DNA of 64,000 bases, taken from contig JAENYK010000002.1 of NCBI GenBank assembly GCA_016841825.1, positions 1-64,000 on the forward strand. Reading direction: 5' to 3'. This stretch comes from Halothermothrix sp. (GTDB taxonomy: Bacteria > Bacillota > Halanaerobiia > DY22613). Positions 42,654 through 51,764 of this stretch are shown here, in pieces. Within the stretch, counting starts at the first letter, position 1; each line of letters opens with the position of its first letter. The notes under the pieces were generated by a model that saw only the letters and a program-made list of their open reading frames with translations, did no database searches and was not told where the DNA came from. Both the position numbers and the translations under genes were made by a program.

Positions 42654-43913
42654 GTGGAATCCTATTGTGAGAGTTTGTTAATCAAGGAATGGGAGGATTT
42701 TAATCAGATAATTGCTGAGAAGAGTACACTTAAGCCTGTTACTTTGCAGAAGTGGAAGAGACATGGAGATCTGCGTTTTTTAAATGGTGCAGAGCTGATA
42801 CATAAACGAGTATTGAATAGAGATTTGCTAAAAGCTGCAAAACCTTATTTGGAACATTTATCTTTAAATTTTTTCAATAAGCCGCATCTGGTCGTTTTAA
42901 CTGATAGTGAAGGATGGGTATTGTTTCAACTGGGGTCTGCAAATCTTTTGGAAAGGATGGACAACCTTAAATCCGGGATTAATTGGTCCATAGATTCTCT
43001 TGGCGATAATGGTGTTGGTTTGGTATTGAATGATAGTTCTCCGGCGTTAGTGTATGGCATTATGCTTGATCAGGAACCGGGAGTTAGTCTGGGTATACCG
43101 ATTAAAGGTGAAGATGGATCTATGGTCGGAGTTTTGGGAGTTATCGTTCAAATGAAGGATGCCCGGTCAGCAAATTTGTCTTTTGCTTTGACTTCTGTAG
43201 GTTTTGTGGAAAAGGCTTTAATTGCAGCTCACAATATGCATTCCAAACTTTCCAGAGTAGAAAAATTTATGTCTCTGGGGAGTGGGATGGCAACAGCGGT
43301 TCATGATTTGAAAAACCCTCTGGCTAACATTAGGGCAATTAGCCAGCTTGGTGCGATGAATGCTAAAGAGATTAAAGCCAGTGAGTATTTTCAGCGGATT
43401 ATCACGAATATTGATAATCTAAGCGAGATGTTGAATACGCTAATGAAAACCTATCGTTCAGAGGAGATGTTGGTCGATTCTCCAGGTACAATAATTGAAG
43501 ATGTTATGCAGGATCTTGAGCCGATCTGCAAAATACAGAATATAAATTTAACCTTGACAATAGAAGATCGCCCGCGGATATTACTTCAGCCTGGAGTTTT
43601 CAAACGCTTAATGCAAAATTTATTGGGGAATGCTGTAGAGGCTATGTCTGATGGTGGAGATCTGGAGGTAAGTGTTGCTCAACGGGAAGAGAAGATATTG
43701 ATTACTATTCGGGATACTGGCCCGGGGATACCGGAAAATGTTCAGGAAGCTATTTTTGAACCTTTTGTTCATGGCCGGAGCGAAGGGATAGGGTTGGGAC
43801 TATATATGGTCTATTCTGCAGTGACAGAGGTGCACAATGGGCGAATCTGGTATGAGACTGGCCCTGAGAGTGGTACGACATTCTTTATTCAGCTTCCAAT
43901 CAATGAGGGTTAG
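42654..43913 (+). CDS. Orphan sensor histidine kinase with GAF-like sensor
   Basis: This 419-aa soluble kinase has no membrane segment. The N-terminal part (WKRHGDLRFLN, VVLTDSEGWVLFQLGS, NGVGLVL) resembles the GAF-like ligand domain of AcoR-type sigma-54 activators. It continues with a HisKA box (HDLKNPLANI), an N box (QNLLGNAVEAM) and G boxes (DTGPGIP, GIGLGLYMV). The GTG at 42654, about 7 nt after GAGAGGTG, is preferred over the GTG at 42645 that overlaps the box. No response regulator is adjacent. Confidence 0.88.
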   Translation: MESYCESLLIKEWEDFNQIIAEKSTLKPVTLQKWKRHGDLRFLNGAELIHKRVLNRDLLKAAKPYLEHLSLNFFNKPHLVVLTDSEGWVLFQLGSANLLERMDNLKSGINWSIDSLGDNGVGLVLNDSSPALVYGIMLDQEPGVSLGIPIKGEDGSMVGVLGVIVQMKDARSANLSFALTSVGFVEKALIAAHNMHSKLSRVEKFMSLGSGMATAVHDLKNPLANIRAISQLGAMNAKEIKASEYFQRIITNIDNLSEMLNTLMKTYRSEEMLVDSPGTIIEDVMQDLEPICKIQNINLTLTIEDRPRILLQPGVFKRLMQNLLGNAVEAMSDGGDLEVSVAQREEKILITIRDTGPGIPENVQEAIFEPFVHGRSEGIGLGLYMVYSAVTEVHNGRIWYETGPESGTTFFIQLPINEG

Positions 43914-43995
43914 AACCTGGATAATTAATTGAATAAAGAAGTATCTTCGTTGACCAGATAAAGTATTCTACAGAGAAAAGATACTTAGTCTATAG

Positions 43996-44032
43996 ACTCC
44001 CACTCCGTCGGTGATTGAAGTGGGAGTTTTTA
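43996..44032. terminator. Bidirectional terminator
   Basis: A 9-bp stem ACTCCCACT (43996-44004) with AGTGGGAGT (44019-44027), then TTTTT. It lies between convergent genes. Confidence 0.75.
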
Positions 44033-44118
44033 TTAAAATTTTTCGATTACAGAATAACTATGCGTTAGATTGCAGCAAACGTTGTTTACCCATACGTGTA
44101 ACTGTACTTTCGATAGGA

Positions 44119-44370
44119 TTACTCATTCTCAAATACAGGAGTAACTTTATTTCGAGATAATTCATTCTCTTCCCAGACAGCATAAGAACTTTCCGCATCC
44201 AACAGAGCATTTCTCCGCCAGACCAGATACTCTTCATTATGTGCCATAACCGATTCTTCCCAGGTTGAGTAATGTTCACTAACAGGTGTAGTGGATTGGT
44301 GCTTACTACAGGATGTTGTCAAAATTAAAATCAATATTGTAATTAAAAACAGTAGTAAGAATTTTCTCAT
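44119..44370 (-). CDS. Small lipoprotein
   Basis: This 83-aa protein has a lipoprotein signal (MRKFLLLFLITILILILTTSC, lipobox LTTSC with Cys at residue 21). A short hydrophilic domain follows with repeated Glu/Trp-containing units: YSTWEESVMAHNEEYLVWRRNALLDAESSYAVWEENELSRN shows three loosely similar repeats when split. It would be anchored to the outer face of the membrane. GAGGAGGGG lies before the ATG. Function is unknown. Confidence 0.75.
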   Translation of the reverse strand: MRKFLLLFLITILILILTTSCSKHQSTTPVSEHYSTWEESVMAHNEEYLVWRRNALLDAESSYAVWEENELSRNKVTPVFENE

Positions 44371-44512
44371 ACTAAACCCCTCCTCAAAAAAATTATACTA
44401 TCCAAAATAAAAGTTTATGCTTTGTTTTCGAATAAATCTATATGTTTAGACAAGGGATTGGTATCATATTCAAGAATTAATAGATAGGTACTAACACAGG
44501 AGGTTGAGTTAG

Positions 44513-45874
44513 ATGTCAAAGGAGATAACTTTTATTCATGCTGCAGATATTCATTTGGGGAGTTATATTCATAGTACAAATTTGTCGGCAGAATTAAATA
44601 AAATATGTGCTGAAGCAACATTTGAAGCTTTTCGCAATGTCTGTGATGCGGCTATCGAATATCAGGTTGACTTTCTGCTTTTGGCTGGAGATCTGTATGA
44701 TCAGGAAGCCAAATCTGTTGAAGCCAATCGATTTTTTAATGAACAATGTGCAAGGCTACAAAAAAAGGGAATAGAGGTCTATTTGATTGCGGGTAATCAC
44801 GATCCCTTACGTGAGTTAGATCTTTTTCAGCTGCCGGAGAACGTTTTTCTTTTTGGAGGCGACTGTTCAGAGATACAGGAGGTTGTAGATCAGCAGGGTA
44901 ACCTCCTTGCCAGAATCATTGGGCAGTCCTATCGCAAAAGGTCGGAGTCCAGAAAGATGTATTCAACATTTACTCCTCCTGACAAAACGGTCTGGAATAT
45001 TGGATTATTACATACCCAATTGGCAGGGCAGAATAATAATTATGTTCCCTGTTCAGTAACTGAGCTATGTGCCCAGGAAGGTATTGATTATTGGGCATTG
45101 GGTCATATTCATCAATGCCGACTAATCCGGTCTCGGGATCCGGTGATTGCCTATCCGGGAATCCCCCAGGGACGGGATTTTGGAGAGGTCGGCGTGGGCG
45201 GATGTTTATTGGTCAGATTGGGTGAGAAGGGTTATGTTTCAAATATTAATATTAGTTTTATTCCGACATCACCCATTATATTGAAAAGAATTGAAGTAAG
45301 TATTGATGGAGAGAAAGATTGGGAACCGGGGAATCTGGCGGATCTGGAGGATTTAATCACTACCAGGACTAAACAACTTCTTCAAGAGGATTTGATAGTG
45401 TCTGGTAGTTTGCCCGCTGCTGAAGTGAGAGAGGATTTGTGTTCAGGGTTTATTGTTCAATGGGTTTTGACCGGAAGGGGAACGATTAATCAATTATTAA
45501 GAGAACAAACGGAAGAGGTAGAAGCAATATTAACAGAGAATTTGCGTCAAAGACTGAGCACATTCCGGCCATTTGTCTGGACAGACTCTGTTATTATTCA
45601 TACCGGTAATCCTCTTCCGGATCTGGAGAGTCTACAGGAGAGGGAGATCTTTCGGGAAATAAAAGGGATTATCGATCGTATTATCAACGACCAGGTTGTT
45701 CAGGAAGAATTTATTAATTCTATTGGTCAGATCTGGGAGTGGCAGACAGACCATGAGAATATTGATGAAGATAAATTACAGTTGAATGAAGAGATTCTCA
45801 GGGAGATATTACAACAGGCTGAGGATATGATTATAGAAGATCTATTAGTAGGGGGGGATAACTATGAGGATTAA
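44513..45874 (+). CDS. yhaO: SbcD-like DNA repair exonuclease (YhaO-type)
   Basis: This 453-aa metallophosphoesterase has the Mre11/SbcD ligands in order: ADIHLGS, GDLYDQ, GNHD, LLHTQL and GHIHQC. It would be the nuclease subunit of a SbcD/SbcC-like complex. Size and the partner gene match the B. subtilis YhaO-YhaN pair. AGGAGGT 8 nt before the ATG is a good site. It overlaps the next gene by 11 nt. Confidence 0.88.
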   Translation: MSKEITFIHAADIHLGSYIHSTNLSAELNKICAEATFEAFRNVCDAAIEYQVDFLLLAGDLYDQEAKSVEANRFFNEQCARLQKKGIEVYLIAGNHDPLRELDLFQLPENVFLFGGDCSEIQEVVDQQGNLLARIIGQSYRKRSESRKMYSTFTPPDKTVWNIGLLHTQLAGQNNNYVPCSVTELCAQEGIDYWALGHIHQCRLIRSRDPVIAYPGIPQGRDFGEVGVGGCLLVRLGEKGYVSNINISFIPTSPIILKRIEVSIDGEKDWEPGNLADLEDLITTRTKQLLQEDLIVSGSLPAAEVREDLCSGFIVQWVLTGRGTINQLLREQTEEVEAILTENLRQRLSTFRPFVWTDSVIIHTGNPLPDLESLQEREIFREIKGIIDRIINDQVVQEEFINSIGQIWEWQTDHENIDEDKLQLNEEILREILQQAEDMIIEDLLVGGDNYED

Positions 45875-48737
45875 AAATCTGTATATCAGGGATTTTGGCA
45901 TCTTTTCCAACCAACGTCTGGAGGAATTGGGGTCGGGAGTTGTGGTGATTGGCGGTTATAATCGAGCCGGGAAGACTACCTTGTTACAGATCTTACGTCA
46001 TCTTGGTTATGGATTCCCCCGGGGAGAGATTTTCCCACCGGCAAGAGGTAAATATGATGTTGAAGGTGAGTTATTTTTGGAGGAAGGAAGCAGTTGTAAT
46101 CTGAGAATCTCTGGTTTGGCAGAACCCGTTGTCAGTTATTCGCAGAAGGGGAACCAGCAGCTTTGGTCGCATCGGGAGATATATAATCAACTTGATTTGC
46201 TGACCTATCATCAGATTTATACAATAAGTTTAGATGAACTTCAACGTCTGCCCAAAAATTTCCCAGGAAGAGAAGGAGAAAAACTTCAATCAATTCTTCT
46301 GGGAGCAGGTCTGGGAGATCTGGTCCTGATTCCTCAATTGGAGAAAAATTATTTAAAAGAGGCAGAGAAGATTGGCGGGAAAAATGGTACACCTGGGGTT
46401 AAGGAGTTTAAACCCTATAATGCAGCGATCCGGGAAGGTTTGATCTTACGAAAAGAGGCTTTACATCAGGTTGAGGAATATCGGGAAAAACAGACAAGAT
46501 TTGATGAGATAAACCTGGAGATTACTACTGGAGAAGAAGAACTGCGATCTTTACAGTGCCAGGTGACCAGATTGGATGTGTTAAAAAATAATTTTGCTGA
46601 TTGTCACGATAAAGGTAGATTAGAGATTTTAATAAATAATTCGGGAATTAGTACCCGGGAGATGGAGATATGGAACGGGTTACCACCTGGCTCTCTGGAG
46701 AGAGCCAGAGATCTTAGTCCACGGATGTTAAATGCGTCGAAAGAGTATAACAGATGTTTTGAACGGTTTAGGGATGCTGTAGTCGGAGATAACATTAATG
46801 AATTGAAAGAGCGTTATCTAACGCATAAAGAAGAGTTTACTACGCTATTCCAGAAACTTTCTGGTCTTCAGGAAAAGTTGCGTAATTATCAGATGAATGA
46901 AGAAGATTGTTACCGTCAGGAAGCAGAAATTGTTGGAACAATGGATCAATTGAATAGCAATTGGCGTGGGGATTTGCGGAAAGTTTTGGAGATAAGTATT
47001 GATAGCTTGCAGCAGGATCAACTGACCCAACAGATTGAGCAGTATAAAGAATTATTCACTAAGCGGAGAGTTCTGGAGGCTAAGGTTCAGGACCTGAAGA
47101 GTGAAGAGATTGGTTTGATAGAAGTTTTGCGGGATAAAGGAGAAGATGGATCGGAGAACAATCTTTTGAGATATTTTGGTGTATCGGTGTTATTTGTATT
47201 TGGGGGTATTGGTTTATCTCTGATAAATGTCTGGGCAGGTTTGCTCCTGGGGATAGCAGGAATTGTTGGAATAGGTCTGGTTCAGTTTTATAAATATTCA
47301 ACAGAGAGCAGTCTACAGGTTGAGAGAAGGGGTTTGAAAAATCAGTTAATTAGTATTCGTTCACAGATTGAAGATCGGGAGAGGGAGTTACAAAAAACAT
47401 GTCATCAGGCTAATTTTGTTGAGAATAGTTTGCAGAAGTATCGTCAGAATTTAGGAATAGATACCCCTATTTCACCAGAATTATTGAAAGATTACTATCG
47501 TCAAATTCAGGATTTAAAGCGGGATATAATGCGGATGCAGAGGTTAGAGGAGAAAATGGAGTTAGATTATCGGGAACTAAGTCAGCAGCTGGAGCGGATA
47601 GCTAAATTGATGGGACTACTATGGGGTGACAATCTGCAGTCACCTGTGCGGGAGTTGTTGAGTAGCAGTGATGAATTATTTGCCTTTTTGGAGAGAGGGA
47701 TTCAGGATCTGAATCTGGCCCTGGATCTGGAACGCAGTGAGATTGTTTTAAATGATATTGTGAACGAGGTCAAAGAGCTTGTGGACCATCGGGAAGATGA
47801 AGACATCGTCGATAACCTTGATAGATTTATCAAGACAGGTGAGAGCTATGCCAAATATCAGGAGCTGTGTGTTAAGGTTGAGGTCTTACAAAGTCAGATT
47901 ATGCAATCTTTGAAGCCAGATCGGGTGAGAGATGCAATGGCGTTGATGGGAGTAGAAGTTAATGATACTCAGCAGTTGTTTGCTGCTTTTGAGGAATACT
48001 ATACTCGATTTACCTCTGTAGAGGATGTAATCAAACATTATGAAGAAGCTGAAAAAAGTATAAACATATTGGAGGAAAAGTTAAAAAATTGGAGAGATGA
48101 ACGCCAATCTTTACGGGATGAGATTGATCGTTTAGCGACTACCGAGAATTTGGAAAAAGCTCAACACCAGATTGATCAGGGTAGAGCAAGGCTTAGACCT
48201 TTAGCAGAGCGATATGCTGTCAATAATGCAGCTGCCTTTTTACTGGCACAGATTAGGAAAGGTTTTATCGAGAAGACGAAAGATACTCTTTTAAGTCAGG
48301 CCAGTGGAATATTTCGAGAAGTCACAGGTGGAGCATATCAACAGATTATGCCGCCAGAGGAATTGATGCAGACAGATTTTCAGACTATCACCGCAAAAGG
48401 ATTAGTACAGGAGACTGCGGAAATTCTCAGTCGGGGAACGAGAGAACAGCTTTTTTTGGCGGTACGTATTAGTCGGATAAAAGAGATACAACCTCCACTG
48501 CCTGTGATCTTAGATGATACATTGGTTAATTTTGATAGTCAACATATCAGCCGAACTATCGATCTGCTGTTGGAATTAGCCAGAAGTCACCAGATTTTTA
48601 TTCTGACCTGTCATTCGCAATTGGTCAAATATATTGTCCAGCGTAGTAGAGATAGTCAGTATTGGCAATTGGAGGATGGTCGGTTTAGCCTGGTACAGGG
48701 GGAGGAATTGGTGGACTATTTATCATATACAATATAA
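45864..48737 (+). CDS. yhaN: SbcC/Rad50-like ATPase with central membrane-like segments (YhaN-type)
   Basis: This 957-aa SMC-like protein has Walker A (GYNRAGKTTLLQ near residue 35) and the ABC signature LSRGTREQLFLAVR, followed by Walker B PVILDDTLVNFD near the C-terminus. The long coiled coils between them are broken around residues 430-475 by two hydrophobic segments instead of a CxxC zinc hook. That matches the YhaN subgroup rather than classical SbcC, and would place the apex of the coiled coil at the membrane. It overlaps the nuclease gene, so the two subunits are co-translated. Confidence 0.87.
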   Translation: MRIKNLYIRDFGIFSNQRLEELGSGVVVIGGYNRAGKTTLLQILRHLGYGFPRGEIFPPARGKYDVEGELFLEEGSSCNLRISGLAEPVVSYSQKGNQQLWSHREIYNQLDLLTYHQIYTISLDELQRLPKNFPGREGEKLQSILLGAGLGDLVLIPQLEKNYLKEAEKIGGKNGTPGVKEFKPYNAAIREGLILRKEALHQVEEYREKQTRFDEINLEITTGEEELRSLQCQVTRLDVLKNNFADCHDKGRLEILINNSGISTREMEIWNGLPPGSLERARDLSPRMLNASKEYNRCFERFRDAVVGDNINELKERYLTHKEEFTTLFQKLSGLQEKLRNYQMNEEDCYRQEAEIVGTMDQLNSNWRGDLRKVLEISIDSLQQDQLTQQIEQYKELFTKRRVLEAKVQDLKSEEIGLIEVLRDKGEDGSENNLLRYFGVSVLFVFGGIGLSLINVWAGLLLGIAGIVGIGLVQFYKYSTESSLQVERRGLKNQLISIRSQIEDRERELQKTCHQANFVENSLQKYRQNLGIDTPISPELLKDYYRQIQDLKRDIMRMQRLEEKMELDYRELSQQLERIAKLMGLLWGDNLQSPVRELLSSSDELFAFLERGIQDLNLALDLERSEIVLNDIVNEVKELVDHREDEDIVDNLDRFIKTGESYAKYQELCVKVEVLQSQIMQSLKPDRVRDAMALMGVEVNDTQQLFAAFEEYYTRFTSVEDVIKHYEEAEKSINILEEKLKNWRDERQSLRDEIDRLATTENLEKAQHQIDQGRARLRPLAERYAVNNAAAFLLAQIRKGFIEKTKDTLLSQASGIFREVTGGAYQQIMPPEELMQTDFQTITAKGLVQETAEILSRGTREQLFLAVRISRIKEIQPPLPVILDDTLVNFDSQHISRTIDLLLELARSHQIFILTCHSQLVKYIVQRSRDSQYWQLEDGRFSLVQGEELVDYLSYTI

Positions 48738-48906
48738 TTAGGATTTAGCCGGGAGGTGAACTGCCGGCTCTTTAAAAATTCCGCATATATGTATAAAGTT
48801 CTTAGCAGATGGTTAAAATTATCTTGACAAAACAGTTGACTAAGAGAGTTTTTTGTAGTAAAATAAGTTTTGTTCCAGATAAAATTTAATAAAACAATCT
48901 TTAAGT

Positions 48907-48983
48907 GCGCCCGTAGCTCAATTGGATAGAGTAACTGACTACGAATCAGGAGGTTGGAGGTTCGAGTCCTCCCGGGCGCGCCA
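48907..48983 (+). tRNA. tRNA-Arg(ACG)
   Basis: The 77-nt gene folds into a complete cloverleaf. The acceptor stem is GCGCCCG/CGGGCGC, the D-arm GCTC..GAG, and the anticodon loop CTACGAA with anticodon ACG. The T-arm is GGAGG-TTCGAGT-CCTCC, the discriminator G, and CCA is encoded (48981-48983). The A34 of ACG must be converted to inosine for decoding; tadA follows 26 bp downstream. Confidence 0.97.
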
Positions 48984-49009
48984 TTTTTATTTGTGGGGTT
49001 GACTGAATT

Positions 49010-49471
49010 ATGCGGCAATTTACCGGAGAAGATTATATATACATGAAGGAAGCTATTATGGAGGCTAAAAAGGCGTGGGCAATTGGAGAGGTTCCTATCG
49101 GGGCAGTAGTGGTTAAAGATGGAGAGGTCGTTGGTAGAGGATTTAACCTGCGTGAACGTGATCATGATCCTACTGCTCATGCAGAGATAATGGCAATTAA
49201 GGACGCCAGTGAGCAGTTGGGTGGGTGGCGACTCAGTGGATGTGCTCTGTATGTGACCATTGAACCCTGTCCCATGTGTGCAGGGGCGATTTTAAATGCC
49301 CGCATTGATCGGCTGTTCTATGGAGCCAGAGATCCGAAGGCCGGTTGTGCGGGAAGCTTGATGAATCTTTTGACAGATGGAAGATTTAATCATCAGACCG
49401 AGGTTTTTTCTGGGTTGATGGAGATTGAATGTGCTGAGTTAATGCGGAGTTTTTTTAGGGAGTTACGTTAA
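49010..49471 (+). CDS. tadA: tRNA-specific adenosine deaminase
   Basis: This 153-aa zinc deaminase converts A34 to inosine in tRNA-Arg(ACG). The catalytic HAE motif is in TAHAEIMAI and the zinc cysteines in EPCPMCAGAI; the C-terminal helix FSGLMEIECAELMRSFF is as expected. Length matches TadA (150-170 aa). The ATG at 49010 has a weak GGGGTTGA box; an ATG at 49043 is possible but would trim the N-terminal helix. The gene lies directly behind the tRNA that is its substrate and may be read from the same transcript. Confidence 0.94.
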   Translation: MRQFTGEDYIYMKEAIMEAKKAWAIGEVPIGAVVVKDGEVVGRGFNLRERDHDPTAHAEIMAIKDASEQLGGWRLSGCALYVTIEPCPMCAGAILNARIDRLFYGARDPKAGCAGSLMNLLTDGRFNHQTEVFSGLMEIECAELMRSFFRELR

Positions 49472-49476
49472 TAATT

Positions 49477-49508
49477 GACCCTGACCAGAGATGGTTTGGG
49501 TCTTTTTG
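49477..49508 (+). terminator. Rho-independent terminator after tadA
   Basis: The stem GACCCTGACCA/TGGTTTGGGTC (one or two mismatches) is followed by TTTTTG. Confidence 0.75.
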
Positions 49509-49680
49509 TATATTAAAATAAACAATGTGCGAGATATTAGAAGGTTAGTTTCAAATGATGGTGAATTATATTATAGGAATTGAAGGTCTCCTCAATGCAG
49601 AAATATTTTTGAGAGGTTTTTACAATTAAGTCGATAAGAAAGGTAGAAAATCAAAAACTATCACGAAATAGGTGGGGGCT

Positions 49681-50250
49681 ATGACTTATAATATTCATCT
49701 TCCAGAAAATGAAGAAATAATGCCTGTAAAACGTTCATATTATTTTCGGGCAGGGTTTAAAGGAGAAACCATTGTTTTTGATGATAATATGCGGCAGATT
49801 GTCAATTCTGTCTATATTCAGGGTTTGGAACTCAGTCATGCAAGAGTATATTATAATATATTACCTATTGAGCAGGTTCCAGAAGAGGTCATTCCCGACA
49901 TTTTTGAGGGTGCTCGCAAGATGGTGATATTTGTATCTACCCTTGGTTCACGGATCGATCTTCAGATTACGGATTATTTATCCGGAAAGATGGTTTTACA
50001 TGCAGCTCTGTTGGATGCCTGGGGTTCGGAGGCAGTGGAGGCACTGAACAAATCTTTTGACAGTAAGTTGCGGATACAGTACGGGGAAGGTACACGACGA
50101 TTTTCTCCCGGATATGGGAATGTGAATATTAGAGAAAATCATTCCATCTTGGAGTTGTTGGAGATAGAAGAAGTAAGAGCTAATTCTGAGACAGGGATTC
50201 TTCAACCGCGTAAGAGTACTGTATGTATGCTAGGCTTTTTTGAGCAATGA
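49681..50250 (+). CDS. Methionine-synthase-activation-domain-like protein
   Basis: This 189-aa protein resembles the stand-alone version of the SAM-binding activation domain of cobalamin-dependent methionine synthase: FVSTLGSRIDLQI, LLDAWGSEAVEAL, a GEGTRRFSPGYGN motif and a late LQPRKSTVCMLGF. Such proteins are thought to support reductive remethylation of oxidised cobalamin in anaerobes whose MetH lacks this domain. No metH is nearby. The ATG at 49681 follows GGTGGGGG by a few bases; a GTG 9 nt upstream is the alternative. Confidence 0.72.
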   Translation: MTYNIHLPENEEIMPVKRSYYFRAGFKGETIVFDDNMRQIVNSVYIQGLELSHARVYYNILPIEQVPEEVIPDIFEGARKMVIFVSTLGSRIDLQITDYLSGKMVLHAALLDAWGSEAVEALNKSFDSKLRIQYGEGTRRFSPGYGNVNIRENHSILELLEIEEVRANSETGILQPRKSTVCMLGFFEQ

Positions 50251-50418
50251 AGTTATTCTATGAGATGACACGTTTATTTTTCAAAATCATGCTTCATTGA
50301 GTAGAAGTTGCAGAAAGATATTCTGGTTGGATTCTGAAAAAAACCTGATTTACTTGCTGTTAAATATCAACAAAGGATTCTTTGAGTTCCTACAGTTTAT
50401 TAAAATGGAGGTCACAAA

Positions 50419-51753
50419 ATGTTCAAATTCCCTGACGGTCTTTACACAGATGTGCGAATCGAGAATGTCTATCAATCAAAGGTTGCTGTTACTTCTGGGG
50501 ATCTTGATGAAACAAAAGTCAGGAGTTACAGGGGAGCTTTTGTCAGAGTTTTTGATGGTGAACGGTGGTATTATAGTTCAATATCGGATGTGGATAATAT
50601 TCAGCAGGAGATTGATCAATTGGCGTCCTTTGCCAGACCGACCACTTCTATCAAAGACCATCCTGTGGTATCAAGATTACAGATTCATCAGAATGAAGCA
50701 CTAAAGTTTAAAAATGATAGTGTTTCGGATATTTCTATTGAAGAAAAACGGCGAATGCTGGAAGGATATTCTGGGATAATGGACTTAGAACCATTGATCT
50801 CAAGCTGGAAATCTGTTTATCTGGATAAGCGGGTTATCAAAGAGATTTATTCCAGTAAAGGAACACAGTTACGGTTTGACAGTCAATATACCTGGCTGCA
50901 AATCTTATTTAATTTTGCAGCAGGCGAGGATAAGTTTATGGAGATTTATGCCAGAGGTAGTGATGTATTCTCGGGTATCACTGATAAAGGGGCAGAAATT
51001 AGCGATCACATTAATCGAAGTGTGGAGTTTATGCATAATGCCCAGCCGCTTAAACCTGGGAGATACACAGTGGTTCTGTCCCCGGCAGTAGCTGGAGTTT
51101 TTGCCCATGAGAGCTTTGGACATAAAAGTGAAGCTGATTTTATGATTGGGGATGAGAGGATGAAACAGGAATGGCAGATCGGAAAAAAAGTTGGTTTTGA
51201 GTCCCTTTCGATTATCGATGATGGAAATATTGCAGGGGTTGGTTATACGCCATATGATGATGAAGGAACCCGGGCAGAGAAGACGTATCTGATTAGAGAT
51301 GGTAAGATAGCGGGAAGACTTCATAGTGGGCGGACTGCGGCATCTCTGGATGAAGAGATCACCGGAAACGCCAGAGCCGTTAATTTCGAGTATGAACCCA
51401 TTGTCAGGATGACTACTACATATATAGCTCCGGGAAATATGACTAAAGAGGAACTTTTTGCGGGAGTTAAAGAGGGAATTTATCTGGATACCTATATGCA
51501 TGGTTCGGGATTGTCAACTTTTACCATAGCTCCTAATATGGCTTATTATATAAAAGACGGTAAGCTTGCAGAACCAGTACATGTGTCAGTGGTTACGGGT
51601 AATGTCCTGGAAACTCTGGGAGATATTGATGGCATTAGTGACACGCTTGAGTTATATAGCGTGGCGGAGGGATGTGGAAAGAAGGAACAGCGGCCTCTGC
51701 CTGTTGGTTTTGGCGGACCTTATATACGGGTCAGAAATATGAATGTGAGGTAA
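50419..51753 (+). CDS. TldD-type metallopeptidase, pair 2
   Basis: This 444-aa second TldD homologue carries HESFGH (HExxxH) followed by KSEADFMIGDERM and the C-terminal GCGKKEQRPLPVGFGGPYIRV. It has diverged widely from the copy at 29186-30562; the sequence around the motif differs, with Ser-Phe replacing Ala-Ile. GGAGGT lies 8 nt before the ATG. It is in one operon with its TldE-like partner and an S41 peptidase, making a proteolysis cassette. Confidence 0.9.
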   Translation: MFKFPDGLYTDVRIENVYQSKVAVTSGDLDETKVRSYRGAFVRVFDGERWYYSSISDVDNIQQEIDQLASFARPTTSIKDHPVVSRLQIHQNEALKFKNDSVSDISIEEKRRMLEGYSGIMDLEPLISSWKSVYLDKRVIKEIYSSKGTQLRFDSQYTWLQILFNFAAGEDKFMEIYARGSDVFSGITDKGAEISDHINRSVEFMHNAQPLKPGRYTVVLSPAVAGVFAHESFGHKSEADFMIGDERMKQEWQIGKKVGFESLSIIDDGNIAGVGYTPYDDEGTRAEKTYLIRDGKIAGRLHSGRTAASLDEEITGNARAVNFEYEPIVRMTTTYIAPGNMTKEELFAGVKEGIYLDTYMHGSGLSTFTIAPNMAYYIKDGKLAEPVHVSVVTGNVLETLGDIDGISDTLELYSVAEGCGKKEQRPLPVGFGGPYIRVRNMNVR

Positions 51754-51764
51754 GGGGGGAACAG

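Noticed and set aside
45864-48737. Rad50-type zinc hook in the YhaN-like protein
   Set aside because: No CxxC motif occurs in the coiled-coil centre; hydrophobic segments are found there instead.
48716-49180. 154-aa minus-strand frame
   Set aside because: It covers tRNA-Arg and the start of tadA in reverse; the GAPGRTRTSNLLIR stretch is the tRNA read backwards.
50297-50704. 135-aa plus-strand frame before and over the second tldD gene
   Set aside because: It overlaps the strongly supported TldD start in another frame and has no initiation site.
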